A stretch of 35,509 bases of DNA from a virus, in IMG/VR virus record IMGVR_UViG_3300035661_000188, positions 1-35,509 of that record. One strand, written 5' to 3'. The notes under the pieces were generated by a model. The model was not told where the DNA came from, made no database searches, and was given only the letters and a program-made list of their open reading frames with translations. Each line of letters opens with the position of its first letter. Position 1 is the stretch's first letter. Below, piece after piece: positions 15,421 to 22,485 of this stretch. The position numbers were made by a program, and so were the translations under genes.

Positions 15421-15878
15421 TAGAAAGAAACTCCATCAAGTACAGCTTGAAATTCTGCATCTGTTAGAATAGTTGTAGAATTTTTTTGATATTCTCTGAC
15501 TCTTTTCCAAATATTTGCAGCGTATGCTATAAATTTAATTGCATCAGCATTATATTCACTTGATGTATTTATAGCATACTTGGCAAAAGAGTCAATATTT
15601 TTAAACTTTACTCCATTTGCTAAATTATACACATCTATTTTATTTTGAATATAAGTGTCTGTTGTGCTTTCTTGGATGGCGATTGATTGTTCTAGTGTTA
15701 TAGGTGCTACATAAGAACCTAAAGTGCCATTAACAAACTGTCTTGCTCCTGAGTTATTGATACATTCAATCCATTGCTCATCTGTAATCTCGATAGCATC
15801 TGTTGGAATATTCTCGTGAATGTCATCTGAATAAAAACCTGTTGGAAGTCCATTTTTGTCAAGTGTTGCGTATTTCAT
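15420..15878 (-). CDS. Tail fibre assembly (chaperone) protein
   Basis: A 152-residue protein with the typical N-terminus of tail fibre assembly proteins: YATLDKNGLPTGFYSDDIHE, then IPTDAIEITDEQWIECI (compare the common I-P-x-D-A-x-E-I-T-D-E-Q). A polar linker and a C-terminal helical region follow. Such proteins help fold and trimerise the adjacent fibre and are not found in the virion. It lies 16 nt downstream of the short gp53-like fibre gene and just upstream of the long fibre, so it could serve either. It has an AAGGA ribosome site. Confidence 0.78.
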   Translation of the reverse strand: MKYATLDKNGLPTGFYSDDIHENIPTDAIEITDEQWIECINNSGARQFVNGTLGSYVAPITLEQSIAIQESTTDTYIQNKIDVYNLANGVKFKNIDSFAKYAINTSSEYNADAIKFIAYAANIWKRVREYQKNSTTILTDAEFQAVLDGVSF

Positions 15879-15894
15879 TTTATTTCCTTAATTC

Positions 15895-16350
15895 TTAATA
15901 ACCTATAGCTATCATTCTGATTGTCCAACCATTTCCCCCAGATGTTCCCACTCTGTATGAAGTTGCAGTTAATGAAGAAACAGTGGTAACAGAACTTGAT
16001 ATAACCTCACTACCTATTTTACCCATAGAGTGTGAAAATGATAAACAGGCATTTGGAAAGGCTATTGGAAAGTTAAATGTAGTCCATAATCCAGTATCTA
16101 CCCATGTTGCCCATTGAATAATCAACCCACTAGGTAGTTTTTGATACCCATTAGCGGATAGAAGAGATACATCCCCTGATACTAAAGCTGTAACAAAAGC
16201 AGTAGTAGCCAACTGAGTAGTGCTTGTACCAGGTGTAGCAGTTGGAGCAGTTGGTGTTCCTGTTAAAGCAATAGATGTTGCTAAATCATTACTCATTACC
16301 ATACCATTTTGAATTGTATCAACTCCTGTATTGCCATCTATTTTTACCAT
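15895..16350 (-). CDS. Short tail fibre with gp53-like receptor-binding C-terminus
   Basis: A 151-residue fibre. The first 60 residues are the attachment/recombination module also seen in other genes here (DLATSIALTGTPTAPTAT, then TTQLATTAFV). The C-terminal 90 residues have the form of the tail fibre gp53-like C-terminal domain: GYQKLPSGLIIQWATW, a FPIAFPNACLSFS strand, a variable TTVSSLTATSYRVGT part, and the end GWTIRMIAIGY. That domain is a known fibre tip of many phages. Ribosome site TAGGAG. It is preceded by a 33-codon ORF and followed by an assembly chaperone gene. Confidence 0.8.
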   Translation of the reverse strand: MVKIDGNTGVDTIQNGMVMSNDLATSIALTGTPTAPTATPGTSTTQLATTAFVTALVSGDVSLLSANGYQKLPSGLIIQWATWVDTGLWTTFNFPIAFPNACLSFSHSMGKIGSEVISSSVTTVSSLTATSYRVGTSGGNGWTIRMIAIGY

Positions 16351-16362
16351 TTTGTGCTCCTA

Positions 16363-16464
16363 TTATAATTTTGCCAATAGCTTGAAAATCCAACTTCTAT
16401 CAGTGATATTAGCTTTCAAAATATTTTGGTCTTCGAGTTGAACATCTCCATAAAATGATTTCAT
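16363..16464 (-). CDS. 33-residue small ORF in a fibre-gene junction
   Basis: Starts with an ATGA overlap at the stop of the 143-residue gene and reads 33 codons (MKSFYGDVQLEDQ ... LLAKL). The start position suggests translational coupling. Its last 20 nt (16367-16386) are identical to the 3' end of the 112-residue chaperone gene (18932-18951) but in another frame. The small ORF therefore probably runs into a relic of a duplicated chaperone gene. Function doubtful. Confidence 0.4.
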   Translation of the reverse strand: MKSFYGDVQLEDQNILKANITDRSWIFKLLAKL

Positions 16465-16892
16465 AATAAAGATGCCTGATTAAATAACTCATCGAACTTC
16501 TCAGTAGTTAAATTAAGTTTAGGAATAAGCATTAGTACAAATTCACTATTACGATTGAGTTCTATAGTTAAATCCCATTCATCCTGAGCATCTTGATCAG
16601 ATGCTAATATATTCTTAAATGTTTCCCATATTCCAATATTTTTCATAGCTTTCATTGCCTGAATCCTTGTAATACTTTGTGGAACTATAGGTACTATTGA
16701 TGGAGTTATAAATTTTCCATCAATATAATCATCACCTATTCTAGCAACTAATGTATCATCTTCATGAGACTCATAGTACTCAAAACATTCGCCTATATGG
16801 TCAGGCGATGCTGTATACATCTGTGCAAAGTCATCATCTGCTATAATTACATTTATTACTATATTATTATCTACAACTGCAAAATTTTTCAT
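16461..16892 (-). CDS. Probable tail fibre assembly chaperone
   Basis: A 143-residue protein that begins MKNFAVVDNNIVINVIIADD, the pattern of short fibre assembly proteins, with a C-terminal helical part. The region IQAMKAMKNIGIWETFKNIL followed by FVLMLIPKLNL resembles the last part of such chaperones, which often have a two-helix end. It follows the Gly-rich fibre gene by 13 nt, which fits a dedicated chaperone for that fibre. Ribosome site GGGAG. The exact family is uncertain. Confidence 0.62.
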   Translation of the reverse strand: MKNFAVVDNNIVINVIIADDDFAQMYTASPDHIGECFEYYESHEDDTLVARIGDDYIDGKFITPSIVPIVPQSITRIQAMKAMKNIGIWETFKNILASDQDAQDEWDLTIELNRNSEFVLMLIPKLNLTTEKFDELFNQASLL

Positions 16893-16905
16893 TTAATTTC
16901 TCCCA

Positions 16906-17874
16906 TTACCAATAAACTATTATCTTACCTGAGCCGCCACCCCCGCCAGCTACACCACCACTAACAGTCCCACCAGCCCCGCCTCCGGCACCTGTGTTAG
17001 CAGAACCGGATACACCAGTTGAACCAGATCCACCTGCTCCGCCAGCTCCAAAAGCTCCTCCTCCGCCACCACCCCCACTTCCCGCAGCACCGCCCGGAAA
17101 TGATGAGCTTCTACCTCCTCTAGACGCCCCACCACCACCACTACCGCCAGCTCCTGAGTTCGCGGGTGCACCTACACTAACACTATTATCGGCACCACCT
17201 CCGGTGCCACCACCGCCATAACCACCTTGTAAAGTTAATGAGCCGAATGCTGATGAGCCCCCATCACCGCCATTAGTACCGGTGTTATTGCCTCCGGCTC
17301 CACCTCCACCTATTGTGACTGTTACCCCATTACCCGGAGTAACAGTGACAATATTAGGAGTTATTTCTGACCCAGATCCACCCGCTCCATAGTGTATATT
17401 AGGTGAATTTGCATCGGACGCGCCCCCGCCGCCACCCCCGCCGCCACAGCCAACTACCATAACTTTAGTAATACCCGCAGGAACTGTAAAAGTTCCGCTT
17501 GAAGTGAATGTTTGTGAATTTTGTGGAACTTTACCTGAAGATGTAGTCGAAGATGTGACAAAAGCGGTAGTGGCCAATTGAGTAGAATTATCTCCAACTG
17601 TAGCAGTTGGAGCTGTTGGAACACCAGTAAAAGCTGGTGAAGCCAAAGGAGCTTTCAAGTTATCAGCTGTTGTAACAAAAGCAGTAGTTGCCAATTGAGT
17701 TGTACTTGTACCAGCTGTAGCAGTTGGAGCAGTTGGTGTTCCAGTGAATGCTTGAGAATCAACTAAAGCCAATGTGCCACTAATGTCAGGTATTGTTATA
17801 GTTCTATTAGCTGTTGGTTGAGCACTTAAAGTAGTGCTAAAAGTTCCAGCATCATTATATTGTTTTATACTCAT
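16906..17874 (-). CDS. Glycine-rich tail fibre adhesin
   Basis: A 322-residue fibre. Residues 1-110 carry two fibre modules (LVDSQAFTGTPTAPTAT ... TTQLATTAFVTTADNLKA, and VPTAPTATVGDNSTQLAT). Residues about 125-150 form the strand SSGTFTVPAGITKVMVVGCG typical of phage Gly-rich tip domains. Residues about 145-322 are nearly all Gly with Ser, Ala and Asn, ending GSGKIIVYW. Gly-rich adhesins such as gp38 of T-even relatives fold into packed polyglycine-II helices whose loops bind the receptor, and the same is likely here. The GC content of the Gly-rich part (about 16920-17450) is far above the rest of the window, mostly because Gly codons are GC-rich. A late octamer lies upstream at 17920-17927. 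Confidence 0.82.
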   Translation of the reverse strand: MSIKQYNDAGTFSTTLSAQPTANRTITIPDISGTLALVDSQAFTGTPTAPTATAGTSTTQLATTAFVTTADNLKAPLASPAFTGVPTAPTATVGDNSTQLATTAFVTSSTTSSGKVPQNSQTFTSSGTFTVPAGITKVMVVGCGGGGGGGGASDANSPNIHYGAGGSGSEITPNIVTVTPGNGVTVTIGGGGAGGNNTGTNGGDGGSSAFGSLTLQGGYGGGGTGGGADNSVSVGAPANSGAGGSGGGGASRGGRSSSFPGGAAGSGGGGGGGAFGAGGAGGSGSTGVSGSANTGAGGGAGGTVSGGVAGGGGGSGKIIVYW

Positions 17875-17884
17875 ATTTAATCCT

Positions 17885-18280
17885 TTAAAGTGATTGAACT
17901 TTGGATACAGTTGTTGCTGTATTTATAGATATTTTCTGTGCTTGTAAATTATCGAAATTTACTTGATTACGTTCCAGTAATAGTACTGCTAAACCTTGTA
18001 ATTGAGAATATGTCATAGGAACCTTAATATTACTAATATCTAGCCAATAGAAATCAGATGGAACTGCTCCAACTGTTAGAACTTTTGATATCATATCTTG
18101 AGATTTGTAATCTGCTTGAAATGTTGTACCCATATATGCTATATTATTTTGATTAGAAGCATTATATGCTTCTGTTACTTCTGCTAGTTTAGTATATTGT
18201 GATTGTTCCAGTGTAATAGGAACTATTGGAGCATCAGCGTGTTCTGTTATATTTCCATCTATATCTATTTCTATTCTCAT
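17885..18280 (-). CDS. Tail fibre chaperone, DUF4376-like
   Basis: A 131-residue protein. The first 20 residues (MRIEIDIDGNITEHADAPI) are almost the same as in the 112-residue gene at 18917-19255. The C-terminal 90 residues (AYNASNQNNIAYMGTTFQAD, DMISKVLT, FYWLDISNIKVPMTYSQLQGL) have the pattern of the DUF4376 domain found in phage fibre-assembly proteins. It follows the 210-residue fibre gene by 2 nt and precedes the Gly-rich fibre. Ribosome site AAGGA. Assembly role is inferred from family and place. Confidence 0.72.
   Translation of the reverse strand: MRIEIDIDGNITEHADAPIVPITLEQSQYTKLAEVTEAYNASNQNNIAYMGTTFQADYKSQDMISKVLTVGAVPSDFYWLDISNIKVPMTYSQLQGLAVLLLERNQVNFDNLQAQKISINTATTVSKVQSL
17920..17927 (-). 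promoter_or_regulatory. Possible late promoter for Gly-rich fibre
   Basis: Exact TATAAATA on the minus strand, inside the end of the upstream chaperone gene and 45 nt before the ATG at 17874. Plausible but inside a coding region. Confidence 0.5.
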
Positions 18281-18282
18281 TT

Positions 18283-18915
18283 TTATCCTTCGTACATTAT
18301 ATTTATTGAACCAGCATCAACTGTGTCAGTTCCGTTTACGGTAGTTAGTCTAATTCTATCTATTACTCCATTTGCTGTAACAGTACCTCCACCTCCACCA
18401 TGGTAATTACTATCTGAATATCCAGTAGTGTGAGATGAAGTGTATGTATTTCCTGTAAATAAAGTTATTGTCATATGTCCGTGAATTACATGTGATGCAC
18501 TTGCACCAGCAAGTATCCCAAAACCAGTGGTCGAATTATACCCAGCAGTTCCTGCGCCTCCGATACCGTGACCACTTGCATAACCAGTTGTAACCAGAGA
18601 ACCAGAACCTATTTGTACTATTACTATACTTGTTCCATTTGTACTAACTCCATTAAACATTACTGTAATTCTCTTAACCCAACTAGGTATCCCAGTAAAG
18701 TCAATAGAAGTTCCACTTGTTGTTGCTACAGAAGTGCTAAGTACCATTTTTCCATCTACATAAGCAGTCGTAGCCAACTGAGTATTGTTTGTTCTAGCTG
18801 TAGCAGTTGGAGCAGTTGGAGTTCCAGTTAAAGCAATAGATGTCGCTAAATCACTACTTGTTACAGTACCATCTTGAATTGTATTTATTCCTGTATCGCC
18901 GCTTATTATTACCAT
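18283..18915 (-). CDS. Short tail fibre, paralog of the 19260 gene
   Basis: A 210-residue fibre. N-terminal residues 1-30 (GDTGINTIQDGTVTSSDLATSIAL) match the 151-residue fibre at 15895. The next 65 residues include LTGTPTAPTATARTNNTQLA and DFTGIPSWVKRITVMFNGVS, and are encoded by a 201-bp stretch identical to that in the gene at 19260. The centre (about 97-185, Gly/Ser/His-rich) is unique. The end, DRIRLTTVNGTDTVDAG ... NIMYEG, is again shared. Conserved flanks around a variable core suggest exchangeable receptor-binding tips. It lies 2 nt downstream of a chaperone gene and is followed by another. Confidence 0.8.
   Translation of the reverse strand: MVIISGDTGINTIQDGTVTSSDLATSIALTGTPTAPTATARTNNTQLATTAYVDGKMVLSTSVATTSGTSIDFTGIPSWVKRITVMFNGVSTNGTSIVIVQIGSGSLVTTGYASGHGIGGAGTAGYNSTTGFGILAGASASHVIHGHMTITLFTGNTYTSSHTTGYSDSNYHGGGGGTVTANGVIDRIRLTTVNGTDTVDAGSINIMYEG
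18628..18828. repeat. 201-bp exact direct repeat, copy A
   Basis: Identical to 19608-19808 (offset 980 bp) in the neighbouring paralogous fibre gene, in the same orientation. It encodes the TPTAPTATARTNNTQLAT module and the segment up to STNGTS. Identity stops sharply on both sides. Confidence 0.93.
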
Positions 18916-18916
18916 C

Positions 18917-19255
18917 TTATTCTCCTATAACAATTTTGCCAATAGCTTGAATACTCAATGCCAATGCTTCTTTAAGTTCGTCTATAGTTACAGTAACCCT
19001 AGAATTATCTGCTAGTTTCCATTCGGTTTCTGTAATATTTATAACACTTGATGATAAGATTGCTGATACCATTCTTTGTTGGTCAATATCTCTTCCGTCA
19101 AATGTGTTACCAGAAGTAGTAGTGACTTTGACAGATGCTAAAGCTTCAATCTTTTCTTGTTGAGCTAATTGCTGTATTTGCTCAGGAGTAATAGGAGTTA
19201 TCGGAGCATCTTCATGTTCTGTTATATTTCCATCTATATCTATTTCTATTCTCAT
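18917..19255 (-). CDS. Tail fibre chaperone, related to 17885 gene at the N-terminus
   Basis: A 112-residue protein sharing MRIEIDIDGNITEH-x-DAPI with the 131-residue chaperone. The rest (LASVKVTTTSGNTFDGRDID, then MVSAIL and VTVTIDELKEALALSIQAIG) matches the C-terminal part of DUF4376-type fibre assembly proteins. It lies 4 nt after the 233-residue fibre gene and 2 nt before the 210-residue one. Ribosome site AAGGA. The last 20 nt recur in the junction at 16367-16386. Confidence 0.75.
   Translation of the reverse strand: MRIEIDIDGNITEHEDAPITPITPEQIQQLAQQEKIEALASVKVTTTSGNTFDGRDIDQQRMVSAILSSSVINITETEWKLADNSRVTVTIDELKEALALSIQAIGKIVIGE
19036..19043 (-). promoter_or_regulatory. Possible late promoter inside chaperone gene
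   Basis: Exact TATAAATA on the minus strand, 120 nt before the start of the 210-residue fibre gene. Because the spacing is long and it lies within a coding region it may be chance. Confidence 0.3.
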
Positions 19256-19259
19256 TTTT

Positions 19260-19961
19260 TTATCCTTCGTACATAATATTAACTAAACCAGCATCAAAAG
19301 CATCAGTTCCATTTACTGTTGTAATTCTTATTCTATCTAATGTTCCAGATAGAGTTTTAGACCCAGCTACAAAGCCAAAGAAGTTAGTATCACTTCTTCC
19401 CATAATTCCATTAGCTACCCAGATATTTCCTGATATATTTGATATAACAACTTGTCCTTGCTGTACAACTGTTGCTAATCCAGTTTGTATTGTCTCAAAG
19501 CCAGTAGATAGATTAGAGTAGCTTGCAGAACCTCCGATGTTTCCGCATGCACCAGCATATGAAGTAGATTCTATTCCTCCAGCAGTACCTACTCTTATTG
19601 CTGTATCACTTGTTCCATTTGTACTAACTCCATTAAACATTACTGTAATTCTCTTAACCCAACTAGGTATCCCAGTAAAGTCAATAGAAGTTCCACTTGT
19701 TGTTGCTACAGAAGTGCTAAGTACCATTTTTCCATCTACATAAGCAGTCGTAGCCAACTGAGTATTGTTTGTTCTAGCTGTAGCAGTTGGAGCAGTTGGA
19801 GTTCCAGTAAATGCTTGAGAATCTACTAAAGCTACCGAACCACTGACATTAGGAATAGTTAAAGTATAATTAGCAGAAGTATTATTAACAGGAGCTATTG
19901 TTACGCTACCACCTAAAGTATTTCCAAATACCATTGTTCCATTTGAATTTATTGTTGACAT
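19260..19961 (-). CDS. Short tail fibre, paralog of the 18283 gene
   Basis: A 233-residue fibre. Residues 1-55 (TLGGSVTIAPVNNTSANYTL ... VSGSVALVDSQAFTGT) are like the N-terminus of the Gly-rich fibre. The next block is the 201-bp-encoded module shared with the 210-residue fibre. The centre is different, and the C-terminal end (DRIRITTVNGTDAFDAG ... NIMYEG) is again shared. The start is ATG 19961, overlapping the TAA of the gene upstream by one base (TAATG). A longer start at 19976 has no support. Confidence 0.8.
   Translation of the reverse strand: MSTINSNGTMVFGNTLGGSVTIAPVNNTSANYTLTIPNVSGSVALVDSQAFTGTPTAPTATARTNNTQLATTAYVDGKMVLSTSVATTSGTSIDFTGIPSWVKRITVMFNGVSTNGTSDTAIRVGTAGGIESTSYAGACGNIGGSASYSNLSTGFETIQTGLATVVQQGQVVISNISGNIWVANGIMGRSDTNFFGFVAGSKTLSGTLDRIRITTVNGTDAFDAGLVNIMYEG
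19608..19808. repeat. 201-bp exact direct repeat, copy B
   Basis: Identical to 18628-18828. Recombination between the copies would delete or duplicate 980 bp, including the 112-residue chaperone gene, and would fuse the two fibres in frame. Confidence 0.93.
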
Positions 19962-20332
19962 TATAATACCACCCATCGTGAACCAGAAGATACAGTGACT
20001 GTTACACCACTATTTATTGTTACATTTCCATTTGAATCACCTACAGTTACAGCAGACATTCCAGAAGGAATTACATAGTTTGAAGTGACTGTAAAACCAT
20101 TATTGTTGAATACTTTGTCAGTCCCTCCACCTGTTGCTCCACCACCAACTGAACCCCAAGCTCCATTTACATAAGCTTCCATTGCTAATAAATCAGAGTT
20201 ATATCTCATATATCCATTAACAGGAGATGCTGGTCTTTGAGCTGTTGTACCAGATGGCATAAATGCAGCACCCGTATCTGAGTCTTTACTTACTTTTATA
20301 ACATTTATTTGGTCAAGTGAATATTCGATCAT
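19961..20332 (-). CDS. Detached fibre-tip-like protein related to the long fibre C-terminus
   Basis: A 123-residue protein. Residues about 18-123 align with the last 100 residues of the long fibre at 13170: TGAAFMPSGTTAQRP (long fibre TGASFIPVGTTLQRP), NGYMRYNSD (NGLIRYNTD), GGGATGGGTDKVF (GGGAVGGGQDKVF), and a final strand ending RWVVL. It lacks a shaft, so it may be a separate tip subunit or a fragment left by recombination. It starts in an ATGA-type overlap with the 120-residue gene and runs directly into the next fibre gene. Confidence 0.7.
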   Translation of the reverse strand: MIEYSLDQINVIKVSKDSDTGAAFMPSGTTAQRPASPVNGYMRYNSDLLAMEAYVNGAWGSVGGGATGGGTDKVFNNNGFTVTSNYVIPSGMSAVTVGDSNGNVTINSGVTVTVSSGSRWVVL

Positions 20333-20691
20333 AGTGCGAATTCTCCTATTTTTTGAGGTCTTAAGTATTCTTTAGTAGTCCCATCCATATCTACATAACT
20401 CACTGGTACATCATATGGATATACCGATTTATATAAAGCCAGAGATACTTCATTAGCAAACAGCTCCTCATAAGTACCAAGTGATTGTATGGACTTCAGA
20501 GTACCTATAAATGCTAATTCCTCATCTGTAAGGATAGACATTGCTAAACTACCATTTTTATTTTTAATAACTGGGGTGGTTTGGATAGTCCATCCAGTTA
20601 CAACTCCATCTATATCTTTTGTTTTATAGCTATCAGGAAGTTCGTTCATAAAAGCTATAGTATCTTTACAATATGTAATAACATAATTCAT
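20329..20691 (-). CDS. Small protein in fibre cluster, possible chaperone
   Basis: A 120-residue protein with no recognised domain. It follows the large fibre gene at 20726 by about 34 nt and overlaps the fibre-tip gene by 4 nt. It has strand-like ends (NYVITYCKDTIAFM at the start, PVSYVDMDGTTKEYLRPQKIG at the end) and a helical middle. By position it may assist fibre assembly, as the other small genes here do. The ATG at 20691 follows a GGAGATAATAA ribosome site. Confidence 0.6.
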   Translation of the reverse strand: MNYVITYCKDTIAFMNELPDSYKTKDIDGVVTGWTIQTTPVIKNKNGSLAMSILTDEELAFIGTLKSIQSLGTYEELFANEVSLALYKSVYPYDVPVSYVDMDGTTKEYLRPQKIGEFAL

Positions 20692-20725
20692 TTATTATCT
20701 CCATTTCTTTTGATTATTTATTAAG

Positions 20726-22432
20726 TTATGCAAGTGCTACCTCATAAGCTGTCAAGGCTCTGTCATAAATACGGAAGTTCGAGTAGTGTCCATAGGTTTT
20801 ACTCCCAGCGTCATTACTAACATTTGAACCTATTATAATAGCTGTACTTGGTACTAAAGAATTAGAAGTTCCTGAACTTCCTGAGTATTTGTATACTCCA
20901 TTCATATATGACTTAGTAACTCCAAGATTATTGTGTGATAGGGAATATCTTGTCATTACATTTAGAGTAGCATTACCTACGCCAATTTGCGACCCACTAA
21001 CTGCGTCTGACCCATATTGTAGTGTCATGCTTGATGCTGATGTATTATAGAACGCTCTATATGCAGTAGTCTGCCCATTAAATTCAAAGACAGCTCTATA
21101 ATAGTTTTCACTACCACCTAGTGTTGCAAAGTCTACAATTAATGTTTCCTCTGAAAATCTATTAGTTACACCATTTGAATTACCTATAGAAGTTATACTA
21201 AAATTATCAACAGCTCTAGTGACAGTACTAGCAACAGTAGGAATATACGATGAAGCAAAAGGTAAAGCTTCTAGTTGTGGAGCTACACAATACCAAGTGT
21301 CATTGACTACTGGGGCCACACCATCTATAGAAATGTTGAAGTCAACATTTGAAGTAGAACCTGTTGTTATAGTTAGCGTAGATGTAGCTCTTGCCCATGC
21401 CCCAGTTGGGTAAGTATTAGTATTTCCATTATCCGTGCCAGAAAAATCTACCTTAAAAGAGAATGTTGAGCCATATGTAGATGGAACATACATAAATACA
21501 GATGCGGTGTAGGTAGTTGAAGAAGTTAGGTTTAGTGCTTGACTTGAAAATCGTATATTTGGTGTTGAAGTAGCAATAAACTTAGTCACATTTAACCCTA
21601 TTGCTACATCAGATGAAAAGGGTACTGTACTATTATCAGTAGTCTGCGTTACATATCCACCTAAACCACTGCTCCATGGGAATGTCATCATATTATTTGA
21701 TTGTAAAAGTAAGTTTGTACTAGCACCCTCATTCAGATACCCTTCTTTTTCAAATCTTGGAGTATCTACAGCGGAAGTTTGTAGAACACCATATCTATCA
21801 ATATATGTAGCAGTAGAAGTTCTTGTGAATGTAGCACTACCAACACCAGATTTCATAGCTAATGAATTTTTTAAAGGCATATCCAATAGTGGAGCATTAA
21901 TATTACCGATAGCCATTAACAAATCTGAATTATTAGCTTTCAAGTTATCAGCTGTTGTAACAAAAGCAGTAGTAGCCAACTGAGTAGTGCTTGTTCCTGC
22001 TGTAGCAGTTGGAGCAGTTGGTGTTAGAAGTAAGTTTACACCAGATGTTGTAAAAGTTGCTACAGGCTGAGTATTACAAGTAGCGCCAAAAGAGCCATCT
22101 GCAATATGGTACAACCCAGTATCTGGTGCTCCATCATTTGTAAATGTTAATCCTGGAGCAGAAGCTGTTCCTTCTGGAACAGTCACCTGCCCAGTGAATG
22201 TTGGTGAAGCAATAGTTGATTTTAAATTAAGAGCAGATTGAGTTGCAGTAGATATTGGCAATGCCGATGCTTGATAGCCGCCCAGTAAGTTAGCATTTAA
22301 ATTAGTTACAACAGTAGTAGATGCTACAGTTAATGGAGCAGTTCCAGTTGTTACAGTTGAGTTAAATACAGGAGCATTGACAATATCTCCAGCATCTATT
22401 CCTTTCCTGACTTTAAAGTTTTGGTTTGACAT
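20726..22432 (-). CDS. Large tail fibre with probable lectin-like (ConA-type) C-terminal domains
   Basis: A 568-residue fibre. Residues 1-130 are fibre modules (NANLLGGYQASALP, ASPTFTGQVTVPEG, GLYHIADGSFGATCN shared with the long fibre). The middle has the TPTAPTATAGTSTTQLATT module. From about residue 215 a beta-sandwich pattern follows (LQSNNMMTFPWS, YTASVFMYVP, WYCVAPQLEALPFASSYIPT) as in carbohydrate-binding modules of fibres. The last 150 residues (FNGQTTAYRAFYN ... HYSNFRIYDRALTAYEVALA) have the LamG/ConA-like ending in which N-F-R-I-Y-D-R-A-L-T is typical. It probably binds surface sugar. Late promoter at 22476. Confidence 0.82.
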   Translation of the reverse strand: MSNQNFKVRKGIDAGDIVNAPVFNSTVTTGTAPLTVASTTVVTNLNANLLGGYQASALPISTATQSALNLKSTIASPTFTGQVTVPEGTASAPGLTFTNDGAPDTGLYHIADGSFGATCNTQPVATFTTSGVNLLLTPTAPTATAGTSTTQLATTAFVTTADNLKANNSDLLMAIGNINAPLLDMPLKNSLAMKSGVGSATFTRTSTATYIDRYGVLQTSAVDTPRFEKEGYLNEGASTNLLLQSNNMMTFPWSSGLGGYVTQTTDNSTVPFSSDVAIGLNVTKFIATSTPNIRFSSQALNLTSSTTYTASVFMYVPSTYGSTFSFKVDFSGTDNGNTNTYPTGAWARATSTLTITTGSTSNVDFNISIDGVAPVVNDTWYCVAPQLEALPFASSYIPTVASTVTRAVDNFSITSIGNSNGVTNRFSEETLIVDFATLGGSENYYRAVFEFNGQTTAYRAFYNTSASSMTLQYGSDAVSGSQIGVGNATLNVMTRYSLSHNNLGVTKSYMNGVYKYSGSSGTSNSLVPSTAIIIGSNVSNDAGSKTYGHYSNFRIYDRALTAYEVALA

Positions 22433-22475
22433 AGGTTCACTTTCCCCTTTGTTTTAATTTTGTTTTACTTTGGAG

Positions 22476-22483
22476 TATTTATA
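22476..22483 (-). promoter_or_regulatory. T4-type late promoter for large lectin-like fibre and downstream genes
   Basis: Exact TATAAATA on the minus strand, 43 nt before the ATG at 22432, between the two genes. Confidence 0.8.
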
Positions 22484-22485
22484 AC

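Noticed and set aside
15566-15573. TATAAATA octamer on the minus strand inside the 152-residue gene
   Set aside because: No gene start follows at a suitable distance, since the next starts are over 140 nt (mini-ORF) and 225 nt (long fibre) away and the long fibre has its own octamer. Likely chance.
16994-17221. Proline-rich plus-strand frame opposite the Gly-rich fibre
   Set aside because: Reverse complement of Gly codons gives Pro codons. It is a composition artefact.
11322-22432. Diversity-generating retroelement acting on the fibre genes
   Set aside because: No reverse transcriptase gene or template repeat with adenine-biased changes is in the window, and the fibre differences look like whole-domain exchange.
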